This document shows, in pieces, positions 51,890-60,124 of a stretch of 64,000 nt of DNA (position 1 is the first letter of the stretch; each line of letters opens with the position of its first letter). Origin of the DNA: CAWKDG01 sp963848355. GTDB taxonomy: Bacteria > Actinomycetota > Acidimicrobiia > Acidimicrobiales > UBA8190. The stretch spans positions 580,829 to 644,828 of the forward strand of contig CAWKDG010000002.1 of the NCBI GenBank assembly GCA_963848355.1. Reading direction: 5' to 3'. Below the pieces are notes generated by a model. The model saw nothing but the letters and a program-made list of their open reading frames with translations, did no database searches and had not been told where the DNA came from. The position numbers were made by a program, and so were the translations under genes.

Positions 51890-53557
51890 ATGCGCACCCA
51901 CGTCCGAACTGGTGGCCAGCAGGTGAATCTCTCCATGGTTACCGCCGTCGTCTGCATCGCACTCGGGGCGGTCTCGGCGGCGATGGCGTCATTGAACGTC
52001 GCGATCCCCGACCTGGTCCGTAGCACCCATGCCAGCCAGACCCAGCTCGAGTGGATCATCGACGCCTACCTGCTGATCTTCTCGGTTCTGCTGCTCCCGG
52101 CCGGAGCACTCGGCGACCGCTACGGCCGCCGCAAGGCACTCATCGGAGGCCTAATCGTCTTCGGTGTCGCATCCGCGGCGGCGATGGCGGTGTCCTCTGC
52201 CAACGACCTCATCCTTCTGCGCGGTCTGATCGGGCTTGGCGCCGCCTTCGTGATGCCGGCCACGTTGTCGACCATCACCGGCACCTACCCTCCTGCCGAG
52301 CGTACGAAGGCGGTCGGGGTCTGGGCGGCCGTTGCGGGTGGGAGCGCCATCTTGGGGCTGCTCTGTTGCGGAGTCCTGCTCCACTGGTTCTCCTGGCGGG
52401 CCGCCTTCGCTGTCAACGTCGTCCTCGCCGTCATAGCCCTGGTCGGCGCCGTTCTCTTGGTCCCCGAGTCATCTCAGCCAGACGCTCCGGCGCTCGACAA
52501 GGGAGGCGCTCTGTTCGCCACGGTCGGGCTCGTGGCCCTGGTCTTCAGCATCATCGAGGCTCCCGACGCCGGCTGGCTGAGCGCCCGCACCCTCGGCGGA
52601 ACGGCAGCCGGCCTGGCTGCTCTAGCGGGGTTCGTGCTCTTCGAGCACCGCCAGGATCACCCTCTCTTGGACCCGCGCCTCTTCTGCGACCGCAAGCTGT
52701 CCGCTGGCAGCCTCTCGATCTGTATCCAGTTCTTCGCCTTCTTTGGGTTCACCTTCGTGTCCCTGCAATACCTCGAGGGTGTCCGTGGCTACAGCGCGCT
52801 CGTCGCCGCCCTTGCCGTGCTTCCACTATCAGCAACGATGATGCCGGCAGCCAGGCTCACGTCCGGGTTGGCATCGCGATTCGGCGCCCGCACCGTCTGC
52901 GTCACCGGGCTCGTTCTCGTCGCCGCCGGGCTCGTGATCATCTCGCGGGTTGGAACGGACACCTCGTACTTGCTGATGTTGGCTGGTCTCGTCCCGCTCG
53001 GAATAGGCATGGGCGCGGCTATGACGCCCGCCACGGCAGGCATCACCGAGGCACTTCCCCAGGCACAGCAGGGAGTGGGGTCCGCGCTAAACGATCTCTC
53101 ACGGGAGGTCGGCGGCGCACTCGGTACGGCCGTCATCGGGAGCGTCGTCACTGCGGTATACCGCTCCAGCCTGCACCTGCCCGGAGCACCGGCTCCGCTC
53201 GTCAACCAGGCGCGGGCCTCATTCGCCGTCGCCATCCACGCCGGTGGGGCGACTGGCTTCCACGCCCGGGACGCCTTTGTGAACGGTATCCACACCGGGC
53301 TTCTCTATGCCGCGGCCGCGGCGATCCTCGCCGCACTCAGCGTCGCCACCCTACTCAAGAGCGAGGCCACGACCCACCATCTCGCCGGCGAGGACGAGCA
53401 GCGCCAGCTCGAATACGTCGCGGAGCCGACGGCTCACCCCCTTGCTGCGTGTCCGTCGCCTCAATCGATCGGTCCGACGCCTATTACCAGCGATGAAGCG
53501 GCTCCCGCCCGGCACATTTCTCCCGTCATGAACACCTCCAGGAGGTTGACACGATGA
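51890..53557 (+). CDS. DHA2 family (EmrB/QacA-type) drug:H+ antiporter
   Basis: 555 residues, about 14 helices. A strong AGGAGG lies before ATG 51890. ASLNVAIPDLVRSTHASQTQ and LEWIIDAYLLIFSVLLLPAG are the DHA2 start, GDRYGRRKALIGGLIVFG is motif A, and WAAVAGGSAILGLLCCGVLL is the motif C region with GPxxGG replaced by SAILGL. It exports lipophilic drugs or metabolites using the proton gradient. The last ~60 residues are a polar tail. It overlaps the CoA-transferase gene by 4 bp (ATGA), so that enzyme is co-translated. Regulated by the divergent TetR. Confidence 0.87.
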   Translation: MRTHVRTGGQQVNLSMVTAVVCIALGAVSAAMASLNVAIPDLVRSTHASQTQLEWIIDAYLLIFSVLLLPAGALGDRYGRRKALIGGLIVFGVASAAAMAVSSANDLILLRGLIGLGAAFVMPATLSTITGTYPPAERTKAVGVWAAVAGGSAILGLLCCGVLLHWFSWRAAFAVNVVLAVIALVGAVLLVPESSQPDAPALDKGGALFATVGLVALVFSIIEAPDAGWLSARTLGGTAAGLAALAGFVLFEHRQDHPLLDPRLFCDRKLSAGSLSICIQFFAFFGFTFVSLQYLEGVRGYSALVAALAVLPLSATMMPAARLTSGLASRFGARTVCVTGLVLVAAGLVIISRVGTDTSYLLMLAGLVPLGIGMGAAMTPATAGITEALPQAQQGVGSALNDLSREVGGALGTAVIGSVVTAVYRSSLHLPGAPAPLVNQARASFAVAIHAGGATGFHARDAFVNGIHTGLLYAAAAAILAALSVATLLKSEATTHHLAGEDEQRQLEYVAEPTAHPLAACPSPQSIGPTPITSDEAAPARHISPVMNTSRRLTR

Positions 53558-55014
53558 CCCCGCAAGACGACGTCTCTGCATCGACGCCGCGGCCTGGCCC
53601 TATCGAATTCGATCCTCTGGCTGCACTCGACCGTCTCCTATCCGACGTCGAACTTTCCCGAGCCAAGGCCGGGGCCGTCGTGTCCTTCACTGGAGAAGAC
53701 CCCATTCTGCCGGCGGCACACCGTCTCGGTGCCTGCATCGCCATCCCCATCATGGCCGGTGCCGTTGCCGCCGTTGCCTTTCACCGCCAGCGGCGTGGGC
53801 CTGTTCAACACCTCGATCTGGACTTGCGCCAAGCCGTGCACACCATCAACCCGGGCGCCTTCTGGCATCCGACGCTGAACGGAGAGCCGGCGCCCCACCC
53901 GTTGGTCGTGGACAATCCGTTCCTCATCATGCCCTACCGCACGGCGGACGGCCGTTGGGTCATGGCGTCAGGTGTCTACCCACACATGGTCGCCCAATGG
54001 TGCCGGTTCTTGGACGTGCCTCCCGATCCCGTCAAGGTCGCAGAAGCCATTGCCAGGTGGGACCCCTTCGAACTGGAGGAGAGGGCGAACTCCATCGGCC
54101 TACCGGTCTGCGTCGTACGCACCCCGGCCGATTGGCTGGCCCACGAACAAGGAGCGGTCCTGGCCAACCAACCCGTCATCGGCCTGGAGCGTATCGGCGA
54201 TGCTCCACCCCGAAACTTCGCAGCGGTCGACCGACCGTTCGACGGTATCCGCGTGCTGTCATTCACCCACGCCGTTGCAGGTCCGACCGTCGGCCGGACC
54301 CTGGCTGAGCACGGAGCCGACGTGCTGTGCGCCACCCGACCCAACGACTACGAGCACGAGTTCATCTACGCCGAAGCTAACGTTGGTTCTCGCAGTGCCT
54401 TTATCGACCTCGACAGCGCCGTCGGCCAGGAGCGAGCTGCCATTTTGTTGGCCAGTGCCGACATCGTGGTCAACAACCACCGCAGCGGATCGCTGGAGCA
54501 TCGGGGCCTCGAGCCTAGAGAGCTGGCGGTCCGCTACCCGGGACTCGTATACGTGTCGGTCACCTGCTACGGGTCGACCGGGCCATGGGCACAGCGTGGA
54601 GGATTCGACATGAACGGTTCGGCCGCCTCGGGGCTCATGACGGTCGAGGGAACCGAGTATGAGCCCAAGCTTCCCGTCACCGCGCTGATCAATGACTACA
54701 TCACCGGCTACATGGGTGCCATCGGAGCCACCGCCGCCTTGGTTAAGCGCGCCACCGAAGGCGGCTCGTGGCACGTCACCGTCAACCTGACGAGGACGGC
54801 GATGTGGTGCGGGACGCTCGGTTTCGTCGACCCTGACCTTGCAGGCTGTGACGACGAGCACAGCCTTCGCGAGCCACTCCCCTACGACGCTCCGAGCCCG
54901 CTCGGTGACGTCCACATGCTCGCACCGCCCGTGCACTTTTCGCAGACCAAACCCAGATGGCCCGAACCGATCCTGGTCCCCCGAGGATCGAGTCACGCCG
55001 AGTGGCGGAACTGA
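53554..55014 (+). CDS. Family III (CaiB/BaiF) CoA-transferase, rearranged architecture
   Basis: 486 residues. The second half has the usual N-terminal signature (FDGIRVLSFTHAVAGPTVGR, LAEHGADVLCATRPNDYE, GSRSAFIDLDSAVGQERAAI, FDMNGSAASGLMTVEGTEYE). The first half looks like the CaiB C-terminal region (NPFLIMPYRTADGRWVMASG, and LPVCVVRTPADWLAHEQGAV). So the two halves appear in swapped order, or the protein carries an extra partial copy at its front, an arrangement known in some family III members. The catalytic Asp expected in the first domain is not clearly placed. It moves CoA between acids; substrate unknown. Coupled to the DHA2 transporter. Confidence 0.75.
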   Translation: MTPQDDVSASTPRPGPIEFDPLAALDRLLSDVELSRAKAGAVVSFTGEDPILPAAHRLGACIAIPIMAGAVAAVAFHRQRRGPVQHLDLDLRQAVHTINPGAFWHPTLNGEPAPHPLVVDNPFLIMPYRTADGRWVMASGVYPHMVAQWCRFLDVPPDPVKVAEAIARWDPFELEERANSIGLPVCVVRTPADWLAHEQGAVLANQPVIGLERIGDAPPRNFAAVDRPFDGIRVLSFTHAVAGPTVGRTLAEHGADVLCATRPNDYEHEFIYAEANVGSRSAFIDLDSAVGQERAAILLASADIVVNNHRSGSLEHRGLEPRELAVRYPGLVYVSVTCYGSTGPWAQRGGFDMNGSAASGLMTVEGTEYEPKLPVTALINDYITGYMGAIGATAALVKRATEGGSWHVTVNLTRTAMWCGTLGFVDPDLAGCDDEHSLREPLPYDAPSPLGDVHMLAPPVHFSQTKPRWPEPILVPRGSSHAEWRN

Positions 55015-55167
55015 CCGCGCTCAGCTGTGCCAGACGCAACAGCCGAGGCAAGCAGAACGTCACGAGAGCTGCTTTCCGGCTGGTCGCCGAGTCGCTTTAG
55101 AGCGATTGCCGCCCGGCGGGATGGTGACACACTTCGACACTTTTCGGGCCGGGGCGGCCCTGGGCTG

Positions 55168-55190
55168 CTCCGCAGCGCCGGCCTGCGGAG
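55168..55190. terminator. Hairpin between convergent genes
   Basis: CTCCGCAG-CGCCGGC-CTGCGGAG: perfect 8-bp stem, 7-nt loop, in the 206-bp gap between the CoA-transferase and membrane protein genes. No T-run, so factor-dependent or weak termination is possible. Confidence 0.45.
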
Positions 55191-55220
55191 CATGTCATAC
55201 GGACGAGTGTCAGTCGGACC

Positions 55221-55712
55221 TTAACGAAGGATTTCGACGAGGAGAACCCATGCATTGAGCGAGGCCGCGACGAATGTCAACACGGTGCCGGCAAGGATCC
55301 AGTACAACCCACCCGCTGAGCCGGCGAGCAGACTGCAGCCTCCTCCCACGAAGGCAAGTGCGGGGAGTAAGAGGATCGGTAGGTTCCCGAGCGTCCAGCT
55401 GAGTGGATCTCCCTGACTCCGTTTCCCCACCGAAACCCAGATGGCCTGAGTCGCAACGACGGCACCGGTCGTCAAGATCTCCAGGCCGAGACTTCGATTC
55501 GACTGACCGGGGGCCAGGCCGAAACTGCACACCACTAAGACGCTCAGCAAGGTTCCGAGGGTCCCGGCCGCCCTTCCGGGCAAGTGGCGGTGCTTGAGAA
55601 TGTGCTCGAGGTTGATTGAGATGGTTACGAAGAGCAGCCCAAGAAGAGCAGCCGAAGCCCCCACTGCGGCAACGAAGAACTCATGCCAATCGGCCGGCGC
55701 GTATCCACTCAC
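55221..55712 (-). CDS. Conserved four-helix membrane protein
   Basis: 163 residues with about four to five membrane helices (VAAVGASAALLGLLFVTISI; TLGTLLSVLVVCSFGLAPGQ; LGNLPILLLPALAFVGGGCS; LYWILAGTVLTFVAASLNAW). The opening YAPADWHEFFVAAVGASAAL is a recurrent start in actinobacterial membrane proteins of unknown function. No catalytic residues stand out. GTG 55712 follows a GGGGG stretch. It flanks the integrated element on its left side. Confidence 0.65.
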   Translation of the reverse strand: MSGYAPADWHEFFVAAVGASAALLGLLFVTISINLEHILKHRHLPGRAAGTLGTLLSVLVVCSFGLAPGQSNRSLGLEILTTGAVVATQAIWVSVGKRSQGDPLSWTLGNLPILLLPALAFVGGGCSLLAGSAGGLYWILAGTVLTFVAASLNAWVLLVEILR

Positions 55713-55809
55713 GCCCCCAGTTTGTCATTCTGATCGGAACCACTGGCTGGCGACCACGAATGGTTCAAGTCAGGCCTCAAGTTGCGCCTGAAAGGACGTA
55801 ACTCATCGA

Positions 55810-55845
55810 GTGGGCGCTGAGGTGCATGAGGTGGGCGCTGAGGTG
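55810..55845. repeat. Left attachment-site repeats matching the tRNA-Val 3' end
   Basis: GTGGGCGCTGAGGTG occurs at 55810-55824 and 55831-55845. The second copy, with its preceding G, gives GGTGGGCGCTGAGG, which also occurs at 58332-58345 inside the tRNA-Val 3' end. Three copies in direct orientation suggest attL with an older or tandem duplication. Confidence 0.6.
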
Positions 55846-56325
55846 GGGGTCCTGGAACGGTATTCGAACCTCCCTGACCAGGGAGAACGGATTAAGAGGC
55901 TCCTCCAAACGACCGCGTCTGACCAGCCAACGGCCAAACTGAGAACCAAACAGGCCCAACACCGACTCGGGCCAGACCAGATAGCTCAGCTGGTGGCCAG
56001 CTACCAAGACGGGACCACAATCAGGGAACTTGCGGTTATCCATCATGTTCATCGCCATACCGTGTCGATCATCTTGGAACGTCAGGCTATTCCCCGCCGT
56101 CAGCTTGGCGTCCCTCCGGCTCTATTCAGTGAAGTTGTTGAGGCATATGTCGCCGGTCAGTCGTTAGCGGCGATTGGTAACCGACTCTCGGTCAGCCCAT
56201 CATCTCAACGGCGGTGGCCCTCTCAATGCTCAACAACAAGAAGTTGCAATGGTCTTACAGCAGTTTGCCTCGACGACTGCAAATCCGAGCGACCCCCAAG
56301 GGGATGGCTCGCTTCGCCAAGCTGA
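55843..56325 (+). CDS. Double HTH protein (resolvase C-terminal-type), possibly truncated
   Basis: About 160 residues. TKQAQHRLGPDQIAQLVASY then QDGTTIRELAVIHHVHRHTV and SIILERQAIPRRQLGV is one HTH like those at the C-terminus of resolvases; a second begins LFSEVVEAYVAGQSLAAIGN with RLSVSPS and then loses sense, so the recognition helix is cut. The last ~35 residues look like out-of-frame sequence; a frame break near 56205 is likely. It probably binds element DNA. Start is uncertain (GTG 55810, 55831 or 55843). Confidence 0.5.
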   Translation: MGVLERYSNLPDQGERIKRLLQTTASDQPTAKLRTKQAQHRLGPDQIAQLVASYQDGTTIRELAVIHHVHRHTVSIILERQAIPRRQLGVPPALFSEVVEAYVAGQSLAAIGNRLSVSPSSQRRWPSQCSTTRSCNGLTAVCLDDCKSERPPRGWLASPS

Positions 56326-56496
56326 GCCAACTCGGCCGCTGGCAGGAGCAGAGTGATTCGTCGATCGCCAATGCCTTGCGCGTGCATGCCGGTGGGGCCC
56401 TGCCTGTCGTACCTCAACGTGCCGATCCTCTGGACCAGGGGTTGGTAGTGAGCGTGGATCTCGCGCTGCTCGACTTGTCGTTGTAACGTCTAATCG

Positions 56497-56727
56497 ATGA
56501 CCCGAGGTACTGTAGTCTTTTGGCACTCGCTCGACGGCTGGGGGGGGATCGAGACTCCTGGTCGACCCGGGACAGGATTCGTCCACTTTTCCGACATTCG
56601 GGGCATTGGCCTTCACGAACTAAGAGTGGGGGACGTCGTCGAGTTCGAGTGGCTGGACGACTCTGGGCAGGATGGGTGCCAATGGCGAGTTGCCTGGGTG
56701 CAGCAGCTCACACGTCCGACCGGTTAG
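56497..56727 (+). CDS. Cold-shock-domain (CspA-like) protein
   Basis: 76 residues: RGTVVFWHSLDGWGGIETPG (RNP1 region, GWGGI in place of GFGFI), then GTGFVHFSDIRGIG (RNP2, FVHFSDI) and LRVGDVVEFEWLDDSGQDGC. The fold is a single nucleic-acid-binding beta-barrel. The changed RNP1 aromatics may alter RNA binding. Its TAG stop is in the same frame as the recombinase that follows, with no other stop between. Confidence 0.65.
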   Translation: MTRGTVVFWHSLDGWGGIETPGRPGTGFVHFSDIRGIGLHELRVGDVVEFEWLDDSGQDGCQWRVAWVQQLTRPTG

Positions 56728-56757
56728 GTCGCTGAACGGTCGCTCAACGAACAAATC

Positions 56758-58374
56758 GTGGTGCCCGACATCGGCTCTGCAAGAACCGTCCCGGGAGCTG
56801 GCCTCGGGGCCGAGACTGTTCGCGAATTCACGGAGCCTGGCCGGAGTGCCACCGACATCGCTCACCGCCCCGCCTTCCAGGAGATGATGGCCTGGATCAA
56901 AGCCAACCGCGATGAGGTCGACTTTCTCGTCGTTTACCAGTTCAACCGCATCTTCCGAAACACCATCGACGCCGCCATCACCAAGAGGGAACTTTCCAAG
57001 TACAGCGTCCGCATCGTGTCGGCCGTCATGGATCTGGGCGATGGTCCGGAGAGCGCCATGGTGGAGATGATCCTGCACGCCGTCGACGAATACCGCTCCA
57101 CCGCCGACGGAGCGGATATAGCCTTCAAGATGGGTGCCAAGGCGCGTAACGGTGGGACTCTCGGGAGGGCACGGTTGGGCTACCTCAACGCCCGCGACCT
57201 GTCAGAGGGCCGCAACATCGGTATCGTCACCCTTGACCCGGAGCGAGCCCCGCTCGTTCGGATTGCCTTCGAGCTCTACGCCACCGGTGACTACAGTCTT
57301 GAGTCGCTCCAAGTGGAGTTGACTGATCGGGGATTTCGGACGCGCCCAGGACGCTTTCCGGCCGGACCGATCTCGATATCGAAACTGGCCGCCCTGCTGC
57401 GCGACCCGTACTACATCGGCTATGTCACCTACAAAGGTGAGCTCATCACGGGTCGCCACGAAGCCTTGATTGATACGGAACTCTTCGACCGGGTGCAGGA
57501 CGTGCTCGACCAGCGGGCAGGGCGTGGACAGCGTCAACGCCGACACACTCATTACCTCAAGGGCATGTTGTGGTGTGGCAGATGTCACGATCAAGAGGCC
57601 TTTGAGTCTCGAATGATTCTCAACTGGGCCAATGGCCGAGGTGGCCAGTATCTCTACTTCTTTTGCCGGCGTCGACAGCAACACCTGTGCGCAGTTCCCT
57701 ATACCGACGGAGATGCGATTGAGGGCGCGATCATCGATCTCTACTCCACTGTCCGATTCCCTCCAGATCTGGCTGAGATTCTTAGGACCCGGATCAGAGA
57801 AACGATGGACGAGGAGGAGACAGCTCGCCGGCTGCTTCGCAAACAGCTGACGACAGAGCTTGCTCGTCTCGATCGGCACGAAGAACATTTGCTCGACCTC
57901 GCCGCCGATGGCGAACTGGCAACGACCAAGGTCAAGCGCCGCCTGGCCACGATCCAGCGGCAGCGCGACACGATCGGGCAACGGCTCGACGCTGGCGAAA
58001 AGCGATTGGAAATCGGAGCCCGGTTGCTTGAGAACGCTTTGAAGTTGCTTGATGATCCTCAGGCGTTTTATCGGCAACTCTCACCGGAACAGCGGAGACT
58101 CATGAATGAAACTCTGTTCACGAAACTCTATGTCCACCAGGACGAGATCAGTGACGTTGTATTTCGACCGCCATTTGATGAACTCCTTGGTGCCCGCGAC
58201 GTAACGCGGGACGCCCCCCGGAGGGCGTCAAGAGCACCTGCATTGGCCGCGGCGGGCGTAAGGGCGGTGGAGGGATTGGAATGGCCCCTGGCCAACATTT
58301 TTGTTGGCGGGGGTTCGAATAAGGCACTCATGGTGGGCGCTGAGGGACTCGAACCCCCGACCTGCTGGTTGTAA
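56758..58374 (+). CDS. Large serine recombinase lacking the catalytic N-terminus
   Basis: 538 residues from GTG 56758. The sequence begins inside the resolvase domain (GAETVREFTEPGRSATDIAH, then FLVVYQFNRIFRN and VEMILHAVDEYRS), missing about 30-40 residues with the nucleophilic Ser of the YxRxS motif. The recombinase domain (RARLGYLNARDLSEGRNIGI), a zinc-ribbon (MLWCGRCHDQEA, FFCRRRQQHLCAVP) and a long coiled coil follow. The frame is also open upstream to the TAG of the cold-shock gene. The final residues are translated antisense tRNA-Val (VGAEGLEPPTCWL), so the natural C-terminus probably ends before 58331. Likely inactive as sequenced. Confidence 0.72.
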   Translation: MVPDIGSARTVPGAGLGAETVREFTEPGRSATDIAHRPAFQEMMAWIKANRDEVDFLVVYQFNRIFRNTIDAAITKRELSKYSVRIVSAVMDLGDGPESAMVEMILHAVDEYRSTADGADIAFKMGAKARNGGTLGRARLGYLNARDLSEGRNIGIVTLDPERAPLVRIAFELYATGDYSLESLQVELTDRGFRTRPGRFPAGPISISKLAALLRDPYYIGYVTYKGELITGRHEALIDTELFDRVQDVLDQRAGRGQRQRRHTHYLKGMLWCGRCHDQEAFESRMILNWANGRGGQYLYFFCRRRQQHLCAVPYTDGDAIEGAIIDLYSTVRFPPDLAEILRTRIRETMDEEETARRLLRKQLTTELARLDRHEEHLLDLAADGELATTKVKRRLATIQRQRDTIGQRLDAGEKRLEIGARLLENALKLLDDPQAFYRQLSPEQRRLMNETLFTKLYVHQDEISDVVFRPPFDELLGARDVTRDAPRRASRAPALAAAGVRAVEGLEWPLANIFVGGGSNKALMVGAEGLEPPTCWL

Positions 58375-58407
58375 GCCAGCTGCTCTAACCAACTGAGCTA
58401 AGCGCCC
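58331..58407 (-). tRNA. tRNA-Val (anticodon UAC)
   Basis: Minus-strand cloverleaf: acceptor GGGCGCT/AGCGCCC, D-arm GCTCAGTTGGTTAGAGC, anticodon arm GCTGG-CTTACAA-CCAGC with anticodon TAC, T-arm with GTTCGAG, discriminator A and encoded CCA (58331-58334). Its 3' end is the attachment site of the element on its left. Confidence 0.93.
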
Positions 58408-58531
58408 GACGCCAACGACGCAACGAGCCTAATGGTGCGGGTTCCAGCCAACGAGACGAATGAAGGTCATTTTCCTGCCTTCTATCGCCAACACCTGTCG
58501 CACCAGGATCGAAATCGGGATGCGGCACAGG

Positions 58532-58738
58532 CTACGAGTTGCCCAGATGCCAGCCCCCACAGAACTCGCACAGGTAGGGGGACAAGTCGACCCCGTGTTC
58601 CAGGCGGGCCTGCAAGCACGCCCGATTGGCGTCGGGTTCGGAGCGATAGCGGGTCTTCGCCTCGCCGTCCGCCCGCCAATGTGACATGCGGGTACGACGC
58701 GGTTGCTCGACTCGACGAACACGACGCCGACTGGCCAC
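58532..58738 (-). CDS. Small conserved protein with CxxC...GGWHLG tail
   Basis: 68 residues from GTG 58738, five bases after the stop of the phosphatase gene. The conserved part is GEAKTRYRSEPDANRACLQA and LSPYLCEFCGGWHLGNS, a half zinc-knuckle (CEFC) with a C-terminal Trp-His. Similar short proteins occur widely in actinobacteria. ATG 58684 (MSHWRADGE) is an alternative start. Function unknown. Confidence 0.6.
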   Translation of the reverse strand: MASRRRVRRVEQPRRTRMSHWRADGEAKTRYRSEPDANRACLQARLEHGVDLSPYLCEFCGGWHLGNS

Positions 58739-58743
58739 GATCC

Positions 58744-59493
58744 CTACCCGTCCCTCACCGGTGAGGCCCGCTGCAACTCGGACATCAGCGCCGGTGTGGC
58801 GGCGGCGGCCACCGCTCGGCGAGCGGAGAACTCGGCCGTGACGAGCTCACGTCCTTCCAGATCGGCCACGGCGGCGCCCGCCTCGGTGCACAGGAGCATG
58901 GCGCCCAGGTAGTCCCACGGTGCCAGATGGGCGCGTCCACCCACGGAGAAGACATCGAGCGTGCCTTCGGCGACGGCACACATCTCGAGGGCCGCTGAGC
59001 CGAGAGCCCGGAATTGCGCCCAGCCGAGATGCCGTGGCGGGTATCCGCTCAGGGCGACGACGGCGCGACGCATCTCCGTGCACCCCGACGGGGCGATGCG
59101 GGTGGTGTCCCGCCATGCGCCTCCCTCACGCACGGCGTGATAGCGCACGCCGGTGGCCAGATTGGCCACGACGGCGACCCGGGGACCGACACTGTCGAGA
59201 ACGCAGACGCTCGTCGCGTACCAGGGGATCCCCCGCGAGGCGTTCGTCGAGCCGTCGACCGGGTCCACCACGGCGATGAACTGCGAGTCCGGGCGATGAA
59301 GTCCGCTCTCCTCGGAGAGGACCCCGAGTCCGGCGTCGTCGAGAACCTCGAGCACGGCACGATCGGCGGCCAGGTCGATGGCGTACTGACCCGGGCGGTC
59401 CCCCGCCGCCGTCCAGTCCCCGACACCCTCCAGCGCTTCCGGCACGACGTCGGCGACCCGGTGGCAGATGGCCAGCAGCGATCCGTCGTCCAC
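58744..59493 (-). CDS. Inositol monophosphatase family protein
   Basis: 249 residues from GTG 59493, with TAGGGT six bases upstream. GVLSEESGLHRPDSQFIAVV holds the first acid, VVDPVDGSTNASRGIPWYAT is the DPxDGT-type metal motif (here DPVDGST), and HLAPWDYLGAMLLCTEAGAA is the second WDxxA-like motif. It removes phosphate from a sugar or inositol phosphate with Mg(II); histidinol-phosphate and PAP are possible too. It is co-directional with a small CxxC protein immediately downstream. Confidence 0.82.
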   Translation of the reverse strand: MDDGSLLAICHRVADVVPEALEGVGDWTAAGDRPGQYAIDLAADRAVLEVLDDAGLGVLSEESGLHRPDSQFIAVVDPVDGSTNASRGIPWYATSVCVLDSVGPRVAVVANLATGVRYHAVREGGAWRDTTRIAPSGCTEMRRAVVALSGYPPRHLGWAQFRALGSAALEMCAVAEGTLDVFSVGGRAHLAPWDYLGAMLLCTEAGAAVADLEGRELVTAEFSARRAVAAAATPALMSELQRASPVRDG

Positions 59494-59499
59494 CCCCCG

Positions 59500-59505
59500 A
59501 CCCTA
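59500..59505 (-). promoter_or_regulatory. Candidate -10 box, inositol phosphatase-type gene
   Basis: TAGGGT on the minus strand six bases before GTG 59493. Confidence 0.35.
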
Positions 59506-59548
59506 TCGGCCGGCCAGAATCGCCGGTCGGACCTGGGTCCTCACCCGG

Positions 59549-59554
59549 TAGGCT
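59549..59554 (+). promoter_or_regulatory. Candidate -10 box, hypothetical gene at 59564
   Basis: TAGGCT nine bases before GTG 59564; together with the box at 59500 it makes a compact divergent promoter pair. Confidence 0.3.
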
Positions 59555-59563
59555 TCTCCGACT

Positions 59564-60124
59564 GTGGCCGTCATCGACGTCGCCGGGTACGTGGCCGACC
59601 TGAAAGACCATTCGGTGGACCACGGCTTCCATGTCCATGACGAACGGCACTTCGTCGAGACCTACTCCTTGCGTCAGGTGTGGGAGGTCGATCTCCACCC
59701 CGAGGAGGGCTGCGGGGGACCGCTCGACCTCCACCTGGCGCTCGAGGTCGATCCCCGCACGTTGCTGTCCTTCGAGGACGCCGTGATCGATCTGCCCGAG
59801 GACGTGGAGCCCCCGGACGAGTTCCACTTCCCGCTCACCTTCACGTGGGGCCTTCCCCCCCTCCCCCACGGCCCCGACCTCCTGCGCCTCGCCATCGACC
59901 TGGCCGGGGTGGGCGGCATCGATCTGCCGCTCGAGGTGTCGGCCATCGACTCGTTCGCCTCGGCCACCGACGCTCCCGACCGTCGACTGTCCATCCTGGC
60001 GCGCTACCCCGTCTCCCTGGCCCGCATCCTCGGCGGCGAAGAACTGCTGTGCGAGGTGTTCGACCGTTCCCTGGCCGTCAGCCGGTTCCTGCTCGACGCC
60101 GCCCCCGGGTGGCTCGACGGATGA
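59564..60124 (+). CDS. Conserved hypothetical protein
   Basis: 186 residues from GTG 59564. It is rich in acidic and hydrophobic stretches (CGGPLDLHLALEVDPRTLLS, FPLTFTWGLPPLPHGPDLLR, LDLPLEVSAID-like segments) without catalytic motifs, signal peptide or membrane helix. The overall look is a compact alpha/beta protein conserved in actinobacteria. It is coupled by a 4-bp overlap to a lipoprotein gene, hinting at a shared task. Confidence 0.55.
   Translation: MAVIDVAGYVADLKDHSVDHGFHVHDERHFVETYSLRQVWEVDLHPEEGCGGPLDLHLALEVDPRTLLSFEDAVIDLPEDVEPPDEFHFPLTFTWGLPPLPHGPDLLRLAIDLAGVGGIDLPLEVSAIDSFASATDAPDRRLSILARYPVSLARILGGEELLCEVFDRSLAVSRFLLDAAPGWLDG

Larger units (their letters stand above)
55830..58345. 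mobile_element. Small integrated element at the tRNA-Val 3' end
   Basis: The 14-bp core GGTGGGCGCTGAGG bounds a 2.5-kb segment whose right end is the 3' end of tRNA-Val, the usual layout for site-specific integration into a tRNA. Inside are an HTH protein, a cold-shock-domain protein and a serine recombinase, all on the plus strand. No replication, transfer or cargo genes are visible, so it is either a minimal or a decayed element. The stretch 56326-56496 has no convincing gene. Serine recombinases less often use tRNA genes than tyrosine integrases, which is why the boundary needs checking. Confidence 0.5.

Noticed and set aside
55850..55925. Second tRNA-like remnant with TTCGAA and TTAAGAG on the minus strand
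   Set aside because: Neither a T-stem nor an anticodon stem pairs; the bases are explained by the HTH gene's coding frame.
58320..58374. Peptide VGAEGLEPPTCWL as recombinase C-terminus
   Set aside because: It is the antisense translation of tRNA-Val, a well-known annotation artefact.
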